Shown here: positions 1 to 8,115 of the stretch, in pieces
Numbering within the stretch: position 1 is the stretch's first letter
Layout: every line of letters starts with the position of its first letter
NCBI GenBank assembly: GCA_003427395.1
Contig: BFEA01000131.1
Coordinates: 2,683,999 to 2,713,052 of the forward strand
Length of the DNA: 29,054 nt
Direction of reading: 5' to 3'
From: Chara braunii
Taxonomy: Eukaryota; Streptophyta; Charophyceae; Charales; Characeae
Notes under the pieces: generated by a model
The model's database searches: none
Told to the model about the DNA's origin: nothing
The model's input: the letters and a program-made list of their open reading frames with translations, nothing else
Program-made: the position numbers and the translations under genes

Positions 1-129
1 CCAACCAACCCCTTACTACTCACCTGCCCAAGAGAGTAGCATCCATCCCACATCAACTTTCCCGCAGGAAAGGCACATGTCCCCACCCGAAACCATGTAG
101 AGGATCATCCCTTAGCTGATATGATGAAT

Positions 130-202
130 GAGCATAGTCGGAGTTGAACTCAGGACCTCCAAGTTCGTATATCAGAGCTCTACCCACTGAGCTATTGAGG
201 TC
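130..202 (-). mobile_element. tRNA-derived SINE head (Arg-ACG-like)
   Basis: Read on the minus strand, this has a pol III A box (TAGCTCAGTGGGTAGAGC, plus positions 177-194) and a B box (GAGTTCAACTC, 141-151) at tRNA spacing. The seven-base loop between them (164-170) puts ACG at the anticodon position. The anticodon stem has a mismatch and the T-arm is weak, so I read it as a SINE head or tRNA pseudogene, not a working tRNA gene. It lies head-to-tail with a similar head at 290-357. The rest of the element would run left through positions 1-129, where I recognise nothing else. Confidence 0.6.
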
Positions 203-357
203 GTTAGTCTGTAAGGGCGCTATGCCAGGCTCGGGACAAGTACATGGGGTGCAACCTACACCAACCAATTGTGCTCAGGGGAAGTTGTGGGCCGACAAAG
301 TCGAACCCACAACCTCCCCGTCGCAACACCGGAGCCCTGCCCACTGAGCTATGCCTT
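203..357 (-). mobile_element. Second tRNA-derived SINE copy (Ala-TGC-like head)
   Basis: On the minus strand there is an A box (TAGCTCAGTGGGCAGGGC, plus 334-351) and a B box (GGGTTCGACTT, 298-308) with TGC at the anticodon position of a poorly paired arm. About 85 bp of body (203-289) follows before the next tRNA-like head at 202. Two heads roughly 150 bp apart in the same orientation look like tandem SINE insertions or a dimeric SINE. Stem mismatches argue against a functional tRNA. Confidence 0.6.
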
Positions 358-414
358 TTCCTGACCTTTATGATGCCAACTGAGCGAACGTTATTTCTTT
401 CCCCCCTCCCCCGT

Positions 415-502
415 TTTTTTTTTTCTTTTTCTTTTTCTACCCTTTCTTTTTGGAAGAAGCAAACTTTATTATACAGGCCCGGAAACGAGCCCAGCATCCC
501 TT
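415..502 (-). mobile_element. Retroelement 3' tail, copy c (hairpin, AATAAA, A-tract)
   Basis: On the minus strand this reads GGGATGCTGGGC, then a 19-nt segment (477-495) aligned with a hairpin seen at 3422-3440 and 6461-6479, then AATAAA, then an interrupted A-rich tract. In this copy the hairpin stem is partly broken. The order hairpin, polyadenylation signal, poly(A) fits the 3' end of a retroposed element. Its parent is not visible here. Confidence 0.5.
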
Positions 503-720
503 GAAAAATGTTACTTTCTGCATCCCCCTAGCGAGGAGGGAGGGCATCACCAGCCTACCCTGGAAAAGGGACACAGCGGTCACCACTGTAAGCCCCCACT
601 GATAAGGGCTTGGAGGAGAGAAGGGTGGAGGAGGGGTAAGTCAAAACTAACAAAAAGAGCAATGAATCAACCCTTCCTCAAAGGGACTGAGGGCATACTC
701 ACACGGGGACCAAATGACCT
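503..720. other. Unassigned spacer
   Basis: No coding signal, tRNA-like box or clear repeat was recognised between the retroelement tail and the duplicated unit at 721. Confidence 0.5.
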
Positions 721-965
721 CAACCACCAGTACTTGGCCCAGCTATCTATGCCGAGCCTGGAATGCCCCTGCACACCAATTTTTGCCGAAGCCCTGAGGT
801 ACCGGTTCAATTTTGTTTTGGCAGGCGCTTCCAGCCATTGTGGTCCGGTACCCCGAAGCCCTAAAGGCACGGCGCGTTAAACCACCAGTACTTCGCTCAG
901 CTATTGATGCAGAGCTTGAAATCGACCTGCGCGCCATTTTTTTCCGAGCCTGTAGTGGGGGGAAA
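721..965 (+). repeat. Two-unit diverged tandem duplication (158-bp offset)
   Basis: The segment from 723 (ACCACCAGTACTTGGCCCAG) recurs from 881 with a few changes (ACCACCAGTACTTCGCTCAG). Similarity continues for roughly 80 bp: GCCGAGCCTGGAATG aligns with GCAGAGCTTGAAATC, and CCAATTTTTGCCGA aligns with CCATTTTTTTCCGA. The second unit is preceded by TTAA (877-880). The same 20-bp core occurs inverted at 9553-9646 as a compact 47-bp tandem, so this is a dispersed family. No coding capacity is evident. Confidence 0.7.
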
Positions 966-970
966 TAGAT

Positions 971-2110
971 TTGAAACATGTGGGCTGGCACTGGTACCTC
1001 CCCTTATTCTGGACCTGCTGCCAGCAGGAGGAACGAAACGGGCTGTAGCTCACTAGTTTTCACTCGTGCAGGCATGAGACTGCCCGATGTTGCATTGGTG
1101 ACAAGACTTCAATGCCCCCGGTTTCTCACGGGGAGTCAATCAGATACTGCCGAGATTCTTTTTCTTTTTTCTATTGCAACTGTTACAACGGAAATGGAAA
1201 AAAATGGCATTCTAGGCCATGGCTCGTCAATTTCTGTGCAGTTGTGGGTACGTGGGTACCCTGATGAATTCTTTGATCATGCACTCGTCAATTTCTCTCG
1301 GAAGTTTGCTGGTTGCTGGGGGCATTGGGTATCTATTCTGACAGGATGGGACGTTGTGTTGACGAGGTTGCACGCAGTTGGATCATGCGGCGGGACCCGC
1401 ATTCAGTAGGAGATTGTGCAATAGTTGGTTGCAGAAGGTCCGTTGTCCGGAGTTGACAGTCTCGGGCGTGTTATGTGACATGACGTGTGAAGATGGTTTA
1501 AGTATGTACGGTGGGACTTGCACCTACTCGGGGACGTGTAGTAGGATGGTTGCTGAAGGTCTATATACGAACTGGTAAACATCTGGTGGATCGATGGGTA
1601 TAGGATTTGAACTGTGGTCGGGTGTATGAGCCGTTGAACTGTCTTAAGGTGTTTTGCTTTTCTGAGTTTAGTGGTTGACTCGTCGAAGGGTTGATCTGTT
1701 GTTCTATGCAGTACTAATAGTGGACATGCTGTAGAAGGAATGGGCCTGGCAGTTGGTCCACCCGGTTGTTGTTTTTGATGCTGTGATGGGACTTGAACTC
1801 TTTTCGGTGGTGGACGGGATACTTTTTTGTGGCAGGGTTGGACCTGCCAGTTGGTCCACCAGTTGGTCGTTGGATTGTTGTACGTGGTGACGGCGTGGTG
1901 AATTTGGACCTGGTCTGAGTGGTGTTAGGACTTTTTCCTCTTGAAACGTCGAGGGTCTTCTATATGGGTACAAATAGGTTTCAGAACGATGAGTCGCATA
2001 CCTTTTGCGACACAAAGACCCCTGAGGAGTGCCGGTGGCGGCCGGCCGAAACGTCGGGTCCTAGCCGTCAGTTTTTCAACGATGATTCTTTAATCCAGTC
2101 GCGTCCGGGA
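971..2110. other. TG-rich unassigned region with degenerate repeats
   Basis: The plus strand is TG/GGT-rich. Short phrases recur imperfectly: CTCGTCAATTTCT near 1225 and 1286, GGTTGCAGAAGGTC near 1426 and GGTTGCTGAAGGTC near 1548, and a block containing CAGTTGGTCCACC near 1748 and 1847. On the minus strand there are B-box-like sites CAGTTCAAATCC (about 1603-1614) and GAGTTCAAGTCC (about 1786-1797). These may be remnants of old tRNA-derived SINEs, but I cannot place A boxes convincingly. Open frames here lack coding character and are not annotated. Confidence 0.4.
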
Positions 2111-2640
2111 TGACTTTTTGTACTCGCTTCTTTCTTCTTTGTTCTTCCTTCCTTCATCTCCATGTTTTTTCTTCGCTTCCGTGAATATCCTCTCGTGCTT
2201 TGCGTCTGGTGTGTGTGTACTTTGGCTGTGGGCTTTGCCATCGATGCTGACTCAACAACAACATGGCCTTCAGTTTCATGAGTACATGGCAAGGATTCAG
2301 GGAGGATACATTCTCGAGAGAGTTCTTTCTTGAGTCAACCGCAGAAAAGGTGGCTGCACGTCCTCCTTCCTATTCACGAGTATCTGCCCACAACTGAGGA
2401 AGAGTATATTCTCAGGGTAGTGCTTCCCTTTGGGGCACGCAAGATACAGCCCAGATTCTTCTTTTTTTTCCTTTCTTTTGCCGCAAAAAGAAAAACAAAA
2501 ACGGGAAAAGCTGGTGTGCAACCGTAGTGCCTTCAAATTCATGACGGGAACTTGAATTCTCCCACAATTGAGGGAGCATACATTCATTTTGGGAAAGTGC
2601 CTAAAACATTCAATTTTATTTTATTTTTTTTTTAAAAGGC
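2111..2640. other. Pyrimidine-rich unassigned region
   Basis: Long T/C-rich stretches (about 2127-2175, 2455-2480 and 2610-2635) are separated by ordinary sequence. The phrase CATTCTCGAGAG/TATTCTCAGG-GTAG near 2310 and 2407 recurs loosely. No gene or recognisable element was found. Confidence 0.4.
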
Positions 2641-2889
2641 TAACCGCTAGTACCTTTGCCGCGTGGGAAAATAGCGGGCGACCTTTTCGGATGGCCGAAA
2701 CGAAACGACCGCCGCCGATCAGATTTATCAATGGCAGCCGTCGTCGGGCCCGGCCTCCGAATTTTCAGGAGTTTGGGAAAACAGCCACTTTTCCCTAATT
2801 TCCCAACACTGGAGCAGGTACTTGTGGGGCCCAACCAATTCAATTACCTGTCAAATCTGGACAGGACGGCCTTTCAGGCCTTTTTTATT
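2641..2889. other. Unassigned spacer beside SINE tail
   Basis: Moderately GC-rich sequence with no supported gene. At its right edge (about 2865-2885) an imperfect palindrome GGCCTTTCAGGCC precedes a T-run, which on the minus strand follows directly after the A-rich end of the SINE at 2890-3244. Confidence 0.4.
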
Positions 2890-3244
2890 GTCATTATAGT
2901 ACTACGGGGAACCCCGTAGCAGCCACATCCATGCTCAAGCCTCCAACGAGGAACATGCGGGAGCTGCACCCACCAGTAGGTGTGATACCTGCTACAGCAG
3001 GTGGGCGATACTGGCCAGGGGTCAGCCGGTAGCATCAGGACCGAGCTTCTTCGATGGGCCAGTCACTGTGCCTCCCTTCCGGTCCCCTCCCCCTATGAAC
3101 ATCAGCAGTCTCTGCTCAATGCCACTCGGGGGGGCCAACGGCATATCTCTAGGTGGTGGGCGCCAAGCTTGCCCAGGAAGGTGCATGAGGCCAATGGGGA
3201 TTGAACCCAAGACCTCCTGAATGCCACTTGTGTGCCTTACCAAC
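2890..3244 (-). mobile_element. tRNA-derived SINE, about 355 bp, with 3' palindrome and AATAAA
   Basis: On the minus strand the head starts at 3244 with GTTGGTAAGGCAC, the second half of an A box whose first half is missing. It continues to a B box GGGTTCAATCC (plus 3198-3208). About 280 bp of body leads to a perfect 18-nt inverted repeat, CTACGGGG-TT-CCCCGTAG on the minus strand (2902-2919), then TACTATAATGAC and AATAAAAAA. The promoter half is lost exactly where a 21-base T run (A run on this strand, 3245-3265) begins. That suggests 5' truncation at an existing A-tail, or recombination there. Confidence 0.65.
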
Positions 3245-3265
3245 TTTTTTTTTTTTTTTTTTTTT

Positions 3266-3380
3266 CCTATACTCTCCTCTCAACTTCTGTTTCTTTGCCT
3301 TCCACTACCTACTCCTAAGACTATCTAGAGGGGACCCCTGCAAGCATAGCTTCTTTTTTTTTTTTTTTTTTTTTTTTTTT
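3266..3380 (-). mobile_element. Short A-tailed segment between two poly(A) tracts
   Basis: On the minus strand an A-tract (3354-3380) is followed by about 88 bp containing GGGGTCCCC and then a second A-tract (3245-3265). The 88 bp could be a 5'-truncated retroposed fragment with its own tail. No family is recognised. Confidence 0.35.
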
Positions 3381-3447
3381 GACAGAAAGAAGCTCCAGTC
3401 TATTCGTGGGGAGCAGCACGTGCTGGGAACCAGGCCCAGCGTCCCAT
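3381..3447 (-). mobile_element. Retroelement 3' tail, copy a (perfect hairpin)
   Basis: The minus-strand tail carries GGGACGCTGGG followed by the rest of a hairpin. On the plus strand this is GCTGGG-AACCAGG-CCCAGC at 3422-3440, a perfect 6-bp stem. About 40 bp later comes TGTCAAAAAA and a 27-base A-tract. The same 19-nt hairpin slot occurs in copies at 6461-6479 and 477-495. The upstream end of the element is not delimited. Confidence 0.55.
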
Positions 3448-4090
3448 ATGAACATACATCAGTTTGTAACACCGGGGCCATTATCCGGCTTCGGCTGAGA
3501 AAAACCTGAGAATAGAAAATTCTAATGCTGATGATACTAATGATGCCAGTGATAACAAAAAGGGGCAAGTGCGTTTGTGGCACAAAATAGTTTCGAAAGG
3601 GCAAAAAAAACATCTGTGGGCATATTCGTCGGGGCCCGACTTCGAAAAGGCAAGCGAAACATGGGAGTGCAATAACGTCGAGGCCGAAGTCTGATATGAG
3701 CGGTTGTGGCAGTTTTAAATGGGTGGCTGTGTCGTAGGCACGGTACCGGTCTGGTCCCATGTACCGGGCCGGTGAAAAATATTTTGGCCGTGGCCAATCT
3801 GGGGTGTGGCCGAGACATCTCGGCCGTGGCCCTACCATGGGGATGATAAAAAAAAAAACTCCTTACCGCGCGGCCACGGGCTGGGACCACCGTGGATGTG
3901 ACGCCAGCGCACTTTTTGAAGTCGGGGTGTGAGGTTACTGCCCGTTACTGTTATCTTTGCCTTTTCTAACTACGGCCATTTTTTCGTTGCCCATTAGTGT
4001 TTTTTTGCCTTTACAGTTTGAAAGTGGGAAACTACCGCACTTGTTTCTAACAAAAAAATGTAGCTATACATGCTGAGTCAGCCATACTGG
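3448..4090. other. Unassigned region
   Basis: A short GAT-rich seed (about 3526-3560) shares GATGATACTAATGAT with 6507-6521. The rest (3600-4090) shows no coding signal. The open frames on the minus strand at 3305-3890 run through the T-tract and overlap each other in different frames, so they are not treated as genes. Confidence 0.4.
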
Positions 4091-4481
4091 ACTCCTAATC
4101 CTGAACAACTCCAAGCCCTCCCTTACCAGGATATTGCAACTCTAGAACAAGACAAACCTATCCCCCCACTGCCATAGCTGATCTCTCCTCACTACCCAGA
4201 CTAACCCCACCCCATAGGTTGTCAAGGTAGCCCCTCCTGGTTCACCATTGGCTTGATTTCCTCCCTCAGCAAACCCCAGCTCTCTCTACAAGGCCTCCGA
4301 CCCCTGCCAATTACAGGTTACAGGGCTATGCCCCAGCTCCGGCCAGCGTTGTTCTGGCATCGGCAATCCAGGAGCACAGAACAACGCAACTTCAGCAGTT
4401 ATCAGTCTAGGTTCGACGATCCCTGAATTCCTATATCCCAAATAAAGAAGAAGACCAGGTGCTGCCAAGATTGTAGAGCAG
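4091..4481 (+). repeat. Dispersed repeat family A, copy 1
   Basis: About 390 bp, alignable with copies at 6560-6926 and 7049-7450 from CTCCTAATCCT through the distal GCTGCCAAGAT block. The best-conserved core (about 4315-4365) reads TTACAGG, then ACGCCCCAGCTCYGGCCAGC and GTTCTGGCATCG. Orientation is unknown and plus is arbitrary. It has no terminal inverted repeats, no convincing pol III boxes and no ORF conserved between copies. Copy 1 contains AATAAAG at about 4440. It is followed by a family B repeat, as is copy 3. Confidence 0.75.
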
Positions 4482-4527
4482 CAGGTGGCTGGTTTTGAAA
4501 TATTGAACTGTATTGAAACTATCAGAT

Positions 4528-4560
4528 CTTTTTTTTTGACGCATCGAGTTTATTAGATCG
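4528..4560 (-). mobile_element. Retroelement 3' tail, copy d (partial)
   Basis: On the minus strand, CTAATAAACTCGATGCGTC is followed by an A-tract. It shares the AATAAA and GTC-A(n) arrangement with the tails at 415-502 and 3381-3447, but the hairpin segment is absent or unrecognisable. Confidence 0.35.
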
Positions 4561-4667
4561 TGAAAAGGATACGCTTCCATTGGTCACAGCTCAAACCAAT
4601 CCATACCCGCTGTACCCTGTCTCATGCTGCCTCCACCGAGGAAAATCCCTCGGCCCCAACATAAAAC

Positions 4668-4912
4668 AGATCCCCTCCCCTCCCTCCACCACATCCGCGA
4701 AGGCAACCAATCCCCTCCTAGAGGCTGCCTTTGCCCCCCCCATGTCCCTGTCTGCCCCCGCTGGGGATGAAGGCGACCAACTCTCCAACCCCGGCCCCAG
4801 ACTCAGACAATCCCCAATCTGCCCTACTCTCAATAGGGCTACTGCCTCCCACCATGCAACACCCCTGTAGAATAAGGCTCCCCTGTAACAGACCCCAGGG
4901 TTAATTTTTCGG
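4668..4912 (+). repeat. Dispersed repeat family B, copy 1
   Basis: C-rich block similar to 7518-7712. Shared landmarks in order are CTGCCCCCGCTGGG, CCCCAG, AATCTGCCC, CCACC followed by an AAACCCCTG/ACACCCCTG block, and GGCTCYCCCCT. It follows family A copy 1 by about 190 bp, just as copy 2 follows A copy 3 by about 70 bp. A and B may therefore be parts of one longer element. No ORF is conserved between copies. Confidence 0.6.
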
Positions 4913-4954
4913 GGACAGCTAACTAGTAGTCTATACCCACAACTGGCCAGCCCT

Positions 4955-5070
4955 ATCTCTCCTTCCCCTAGCTTACCCAAGGCCAGGCGGAGCCTAGGCT
5001 GACAGTCCTACCGTCCTTCCCCTGGCTTGTCCCCTAACTTAGGCCAGGCGGATCTCAGACCTGCTGTGGG
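4955..5070 (+). repeat. Two-unit degenerate tandem repeat
   Basis: TCCTTCCCCTAGCTT, followed by GGCCAGGCGGAGCC, recurs about 54 bp later as TCCTTCCCCTGGCTT and GGCCAGGCGGATC. No function is apparent. Confidence 0.55.
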
Positions 5071-5210
5071 TAACTACCGTATGTCTGTACCCTGGGGTCT
5101 CAAAAGCCCCCTGCCTACCAAAATTCCAACCGTAACCTCCGAAGTCCTATCCCTACTAAAGTGTCTGCAAAATTCAATGTTCAAAATCCTCAATTAGGAA
5201 AAGGAAACTC

Positions 5211-5369
5211 ATGAAAAAACAAAATAAAGAAAATTCTTCTCAAGAAGTAAGTAATCAAGAAGTCGATAATCGGGATATAGGTAATCAAAGTATAGGTAAT
5301 CTAGATGTAGGTAATCAGGATATCGCTAATCAGGATGTAAACATTAATGACTATTGGATAATTGGGTAG
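5211..5369 (+). CDS. Small ORF (52 codons) built on a 15-bp minisatellite
   Basis: The ORF runs from ATG 5211 to TAG 5367-5369. Residues 1-14 are polar (MKKQNKENSSQEVS). Residues 15-44 are six five-residue repeats of the pattern N-Q-x-x-G, for example NQSIG and NLDVG. They come from six exact-length 15-bp DNA units at 5253-5342 that keep the frame open. There is no signal peptide, membrane segment or known domain. The sequence downstream is GAT-rich and could encode acidic residues after the stop. It may be a remnant of a longer low-complexity protein or a chance product of a minisatellite. I see no promoter or poly(A) signal tied to it. Confidence 0.25.
   Translation: MKKQNKENSSQEVSNQEVDNRDIGNQSIGNLDVGNQDIANQDVNINDYWIIG
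5253..5342 (+). repeat. 15-bp minisatellite, six units
   Basis: Six consecutive 15-mers each begin with AATC: AATCAAGAAGTCGAT, AATCGGGATATAGGT, AATCAAAGTATAGGT, AATCTAGATGTAGGT, AATCAGGATATCGCT and AATCAGGATGTAAAC. The period is exact with no indels, while individual bases vary. Confidence 0.85.
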
Positions 5370-5384
5370 CCGAAAACGGTACCC

Positions 5385-5765
5385 TGAGACTGAAAGTTTT
5401 CAGATGATTTTAGTATTGATGATGGTAGTGATGATGATGGAAGTGTTATGGATGACTATTTGAGTGAAGCAAGCCTAAAGATAGTAGTGGCGATCAACTT
5501 CGCCTACAGATGAATTACGACTGATGAAAAAATTGTGATGAGGGTGAGCATGCTAATGAAGCTGCCCAAAAGAAATATTAATTGCTGACCTAAAATGAGG
5601 ATGATAGTGTTGATGATCATGATACTGCAGATGATAAAAGTCACTATGGTAATGACTAAACACCCATAGGGCTGCAATGATGATGAGGATGTCAACTAAT
5701 TATTCATTGTATTGATGACGATTGTCTTACCGCGAATGATGATGACTAGTAATCTTGATGGCGAT
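5385..5765 (+). repeat. Degenerate GAT-rich low-complexity tract
   Basis: Frequent GATGATG runs are broken by unique sequence. A plus-strand frame over about 5402-5470 reads acidic (DDF, DDGSDDDGS, DDY) before it is interrupted. It is low-complexity sequence with no supported gene. Confidence 0.6.
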
Positions 5766-6009
5766 TTGCTGATAGTGCATCGCCCGACACACTTGAATTT
5801 CATGGCGCGCCCTAGATCTTCGATATCTCATAATCTGCTTGACCATTTGATCTGAAATTTGGACCACCTCAACTCCTCGCCATAGACCACCGGTGGTCCA
5901 ATTTTCAGCTCAGGGCGCGCACCCAATCGCGCTCAATCGTTGAGCGTGCGTGCGCTATTTTTCTTGCTACGTCCAGTTTTCTGGCGCGCGCAGCTCCTCT
6001 TCGTGGCAG
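5766..6009. other. CG-rich island with GCGCGC motifs and palindrome
   Basis: This 240-bp island inside the GAT-rich region carries several GCGCGC/GGCGCGCC motifs and an inverted repeat. TTGGACCACC (5859-5868) pairs with GGTGGTCCAA (5892-5901), which itself contains the perfect palindrome GACCACCGGTGGTC (5885-5898). It could be a hairpin or part of a small transposon. No gene is seen. Confidence 0.45.
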
Positions 6010-6300
6010 TAACCTTGATTGATGATTGTTGAAATGATGACGATGATGACCGGTGACTATGATTTCAATGATGATGATAATGATGATGATGATGATGATG
6101 CTGATTCTAATGATGATGATGATGATGATGATGCATACTGCTGACGAGAGTCAACTTCCGATGGGGGAGATCACGATGATGAAAGTACATGATGATGATG
6201 ATGATAATGATGACGATGATAACTGATGACTACGATCAAGATGATGAAATTGCTAATAACGCGCCCTATGGTGATGCACGAATGATGGTGATAATAGGGA
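6010..6300 (+). repeat. GAT trinucleotide microsatellite tract
   Basis: Long GATGATGAT runs (notably 6063-6133 and 6190-6230) are interrupted by short unique segments. Open frames here are artefacts of the repeat. Confidence 0.85.
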
Positions 6301-6426
6301 TGGGCAGCGCCCTAGCACCCTAAAATAGTAACATATGGATGAGGTGCTTGCACGCTAGCCAACTTACCTTGTTTCCAATACTAGTAACGCAATATTACTG
6401 ACAAGCTAATGATGATAGCAGAACCC
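6301..6426. other. Unassigned spacer
   Basis: Short non-repetitive segment between the GAT tract and the next poly(T). Nothing recognised. Confidence 0.4.
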
Positions 6427-6486
6427 TTTTTTTTTTTTTTTTTTTTTTTTTTAATAAACTGCTGAGAACCGGGTTCAGCGTCCCTC
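6427..6486 (-). mobile_element. Retroelement 3' tail, copy b (hairpin plus A-tract)
   Basis: On the plus strand a 26-base T-tract (6427-6452) is followed by AATAAACT and the hairpin GCTGAG-AACCGGG-TTCAGC (6461-6479). On the minus strand this is GGGACGCTGAACC leading to an A-tail. Relative to copy a, one stem pair has changed from G-C to A-T and another from G-C to a G-T wobble, so the stem is kept. Confidence 0.6.
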
Positions 6487-6559
6487 AAATGGTTATGATG
6501 GTGACCATGATGATACTAATGATACCACAGATGGAAGATTATGCTATATCTGCTATTCG

Positions 6560-6926
6560 GGCCTCCTAATCCTAAAACAACTCCTAGCCATCCCTAAACC
6601 AGGACATTGTACCTCAGAGACAAAACCAACCTAACCAATGTCAACCATAGCTGATCTCTTCTCGCCTCCTTGCAGCCCCCCCCCCGGTTCACCATTGGAA
6701 TGCCTTCCACCCTCAGCAAACCCCAGATCTCTCTACAAGGCCTCTCACTCCTGCCATTACAGGTTACAGGGCAACGCCCCAGCTCCGGCCAGCGTCGTTC
6801 TGGCATCGGCAAACCAAGGGCACAGAACAGAGCAACTCAGTAAATATCAGTACAGGTTCATTCATCTCTGAAGTTCTATATCCCGAATGTAAAAGAAGGC
6901 TAGAAGCTGCCAAAATTTCAGAGCAC
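6560..6926 (+). repeat. Dispersed repeat family A, copy 2
   Basis: It aligns with copies 1 and 3 from GCCTCCTAATCCTA to the distal AGCTGCCAAAATTTCAGAGC block, with the same conserved core near 6762-6825. It is flanked by GAT-rich sequence on both sides. The string ATGATACCA occurs just left (about 6517) and right (about 6957) and could be a target-site duplication, or only microsatellite coincidence. No family B copy follows it. Confidence 0.75.
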
Positions 6927-6949
6927 AAAAAAACTTAATACAACAATAA

Positions 6950-7015
6950 TCAAATGATGATACCAATGATGATGAAGATGACGATGATAAAAATGAATAT
7001 GATGATGATGAATAA
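6950..7015 (+). repeat. GAT microsatellite between repeat A copies 2 and 3
   Basis: GATGATG runs with a few substitutions, separating two copies of family A by about 120 bp. Confidence 0.7.
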
Positions 7016-7048
7016 GTGTATCGAAGAGTATATTATAACAACACTTCT

Positions 7049-7450
7049 GGCCTCCTAATCCTAGACCCTCCCAGCCCTCCCTGCACCAGGACATTACATC
7101 TCAGAGACAATACCCTCCTAGCCAATGTCTACCATAGCTGACCTGTTTTCGCTACCTAGACTAACCTTGGCCCCGTAGATAGTCAAAGACAGCCCCCCCG
7201 GTTCGCCAATGGATTGCCTTCCTCCCTCGGCTAATCCCCAGATCTCTCTACAAGGCCTCACACTCCTGCCAATTGCAGGTTACAGGGCAACGCCCCAGCT
7301 CTGGCCAGCGTCGTTCTGGCATCGCCAAACCAGGGGCAACGACAAAGCAACTATGAAGTTTTCAGTCCAGATTCGATCATCTCTGAAATCCTATGTCCTG
7401 ATTAAGAAAGGAAGCCAGATACAGCCAAGAATTACCGCACACCAGAAAGC
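7049..7450 (+). repeat. Dispersed repeat family A, copy 3
   Basis: It begins GGCCTCCTAATCCTAG and carries the conserved core near 7275-7335 (GTTACAGGGCAACGCCCCAG). It is somewhat longer than copy 2 because of a segment (about 7150-7190) also present in copy 1 (CTAGACTAACC). So copies 1 and 3 share a block missing from copy 2. Confidence 0.75.
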
Positions 7451-7517
7451 ATGAAATAACATAGATGATGATGATGATGACGTGGATTTTGAAGATGATA
7501 TGATTCAGAAAAAATCT

Positions 7518-7712
7518 CCCCTCTCTCTTCCTTCCTCCATTCTCTCCATTCCCTTATCTATCCCTTTACCCTAATCTGCCCCCGCTGGGATTTGATGTCC
7601 AGCCCCAGAAAAGAGTAATCCTCACAATCTGCCCAATCCCCCTCCAGGGTTTCACCACCCACCTAATGAAACCCCTGCAGAGCTGGGCTCTCCCCTTCCC
7701 CCTCACTGAAAT
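7518..7712 (+). repeat. Dispersed repeat family B, copy 2
   Basis: C/T-rich block aligned with 4668-4912 through TCTGCCCCCGCTGGG, AATCTGCCC, the AAACCCCTG block and GGCTCTCCCCT. It follows family A copy 3. It is directly followed by a perfect 15-bp tandem duplication ACTGAAATGTCATTC (7705-7734). Confidence 0.6.
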
Positions 7713-7779
7713 GTCATTCACTGAAATGTCATTCACTTAGATTTTGTAGGATTTTGTTCATGACAAAGGACAGCCCCCT

Positions 7780-7933
7780 GAAAGTAATGATAATGAGGTT
7801 GATGGTGACGACCCACTCACCTGCTGAAGCGAAAGGCAAACAATGCATTAAAAAGCAAAAACATCCTCATAATGGTAATAATGATACTGATTATGATGAT
7901 GGCAATGACGATGATGATGTTGATAAATGACAC

Positions 7934-7967
<34 letters not shown>

Positions 7968-8080
7968 AACTATGATGATGATGATAACAATGATGATGAT
8001 GATGACGCACCAAAGATGATGCACAATGATAATGATGATGATGATAGTGTCAGTAATGCTTTTGCTGCTACTGCTGCTGC

Positions 8081-8115
<35 letters not shown>

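Noticed and set aside
130-357. Functional tRNA-Arg and tRNA-Ala genes
   Set aside because: A and B boxes are good, but anticodon and T stems have mismatches, and the two are chained like SINE heads.
5253-5342. CRISPR-like array
   Set aside because: The 15-bp units are contiguous with no spacers, in a eukaryote-like context. It is a minisatellite.
6517-6965. Target-site duplication ATGATACCA around repeat A copy 2
   Set aside because: The flanks are GAT-rich, so a nine-base match is likely by chance. Mentioned in the feature but not relied on.
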